From JBBDMC01 sp963775235 (GTDB lineage: Bacteria > Pseudomonadota > Alphaproteobacteria > Rhizobiales > Kaistiaceae), in contig CAVZHY010000007.1 in the NCBI GenBank assembly GCA_963775235.1, positions 62,001 through 126,000 on the forward strand: DNA of 64,000 nt, read 5' to 3'. The notes below the pieces were generated by a model. The model was given only the letters and a program-made list of their open reading frames with translations, had not been told where the DNA came from and searched no databases. This document shows positions 63,264-64,000 of the stretch, one piece after another (the first letter of the stretch is position 1; every line of letters begins with the position of its first letter). The translations under genes were made by a program, and so were the position numbers.

Positions 63264-64000
63264 CCGTTGCGATGCCACCCCCTCAACGCCGGCTGGGAAA
63301 GGTCCACGTGCCCACCGTCACTCTGGCGCATGGCGGCGGCGGCAGGGCCATGCGCGATCTCGTGGATGACGTGTTCGTCAGCGCCTTCGACAATCCGTTC
63401 CTGGCGGCGCTCGACGATCAGGCCCGCTTCGATCTTGCCGAGCTTGGCCGCAAGGGCGATCGCCTTGCCTTCACGACTGACAGCTTCGTTGTGGATCCGC
63501 TGGTCTTCCCGGGCGGCGATATCGGCAAACTGGCCGTTTGCGGGACGATCAACGACCTCGCGGTCGGTGGCGCGACACCGCTTTACCTGTCTTGCGCAGT
63601 TATCATCGAGGAAGGCGTCACGCTCGCCGAGTTGCGCGAGATCGCGCGCTCCATGGCGACCCATGCGCGGCTCGCCGAAGTCCAGATCGTCACTGGCGAT
63701 ACCAAGGTCGTGAACAAGGGCGCCTGCGATAAAATGTTCATCACCACGACCGGCATTGGGGTAATCCGTGCCGGCGTCGACCTCGGCGCCCACACCGCGC
63801 AGGTCGGCGACCGGGTATTGGTCAGTGGGCTGCTAGGCGACCACGGCGCGACGGTTCTGGCGGCCCGCGGCGACATGGCGCTCGAGACGCCGATCGAGAG
63901 CGATTGCGCCCCCCTTCATGACCTGATCGCGACACTGCTTGTCGCCGCTCCCGGCACACGCTTCCTTCGCGACCCGACGCGAGGCGGCATCGCCACCGTC
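63260..64000 (+). CDS. hypE: Hydrogenase maturation protein HypE (runs off right edge)
   Basis: The ATP-dependent dehydratase that converts the carbamoyl on its C-terminal Cys to cyanide. 247 codons are present: HVPTVTLAHGGGGRAMRDLV, TTDSFVVDPLVFPGGDIGKLAVCGTINDLAVGG and VTGDTKVVNKGACDKMFITTTG are typical PurM/HypE blocks. The C-terminal PRIC tail is beyond the window. The ATG at 63260 overlaps the hypD stop. A shorter start inside (the 14th to 19th codon) is possible because HypE usually begins near VTLAHGGGG. Confidence 0.95.
   Translation, partial: MTVAMPPPQRRLGKVHVPTVTLAHGGGGRAMRDLVDDVFVSAFDNPFLAALDDQARFDLAELGRKGDRLAFTTDSFVVDPLVFPGGDIGKLAVCGTINDLAVGGATPLYLSCAVIIEEGVTLAELREIARSMATHARLAEVQIVTGDTKVVNKGACDKMFITTTGIGVIRAGVDLGAHTAQVGDRVLVSGLLGDHGATVLAARGDMALETPIESDCAPLHDLIATLLVAAPGTRFLRDPTRGGIATV

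Noticed and set aside
1..64000. tRNA or rRNA genes
   Set aside because: I looked at gaps for T-arm (GGTTCGA) and CCA-end patterns and for rRNA blocks and found none I could fold.
1..64000. CRISPR arrays, insertion sequences or prophage
   Set aside because: No spaced identical direct repeats, no transposase or integrase motifs and no phage structural genes were seen. The only direct repeat is the 81-bp duplication.

Overview
The window reads as a high-GC alphaproteobacterial chromosome segment, most like the Rhodospirillales. The reasons are an atpI-atpB-atpE-atpF'-atpF F0 operon separate from F1, a CcrM methyltransferase, thrC followed by an M16 peptidase, glyQ/glyS, ppdK, and a nadABC operon with a COG4111-type (NadQ) regulator in the same window. 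I cannot name a genus from sequence alone. There are no rRNA or tRNA genes, CRISPR arrays, insertion sequences or phage genes that I can see.

Layout. 1-3.7 kb (minus): an N-terminal fragment of an exported or membrane protein, a RimJ-type acetyltransferase, an M16 peptidase and thrC. 3.8-9.4 kb (plus): a lipoprotein, a tandem glycine riboswitch and the glycine cleavage operon gcvT-gcvH-gcvPA-gcvPB. 9.4-13.2 kb: a CLC channel/antiporter with CBS domains, then a RhlE-type helicase. 13.2-29.7 kb: HAD phosphatase, ccrM, a second HAD, mutY, a short VapB-like ORF, smc, a DsbA-like protein, dciA, the F0 ATP synthase operon, rnhB, a PA0069-type radical SAM protein, a short glycosyltransferase-like gene, moaB, ispE and a TPR/LysM protein. 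Nearly every gene in this block is broken by one or more single-base frameshifts, although several are normally essential. I read this mainly as low base accuracy in this part of the assembly.

31-40 kb: polyprenyl diphosphate synthase and fatty acid desaturase (minus), then a plus-strand run DUF2007 - tRNA methyltransferase - S49 peptidase - small membrane protein - GNAT - glyQ - EamA - glyS - DUF3096. The most unusual thing in the window is in glyS: two copies of one roughly 125-bp three-hairpin palindromic repeat lie inside the coding sequence and can be read in the same frame, like the Rickettsia palindromic elements. A structural relative sits in the next intergenic gap. 40-53 kb: acuI, nadA-nadB-nadC behind a 25-bp palindromic operator, a SleB-type hydrolase, ppdK, and a minus-strand run ygfZ - HD hydrolase - PTP - nadQ. 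53-58.6 kb: a HAD phosphatase, a lone ABC permease and several small membrane or exported proteins. 58.6-64 kb: hypF-hypC-(SIS isomerase)-hypD-hypE for [NiFe]-hydrogenase maturation, with hypE running off the right edge.

How the genes fit together. The glycine riboswitch probably senses glycine to switch on the cleavage system. The palindrome before nadA and the nadQ gene 8 kb away form a plausible local NAD feedback circuit. A GTTC-N7-GTTC box before the radical SAM gene suggests SOS control. TTAACC motifs near ccrM suggest a CtrA connection. The hyp genes imply a [NiFe] hydrogenase encoded outside the window.
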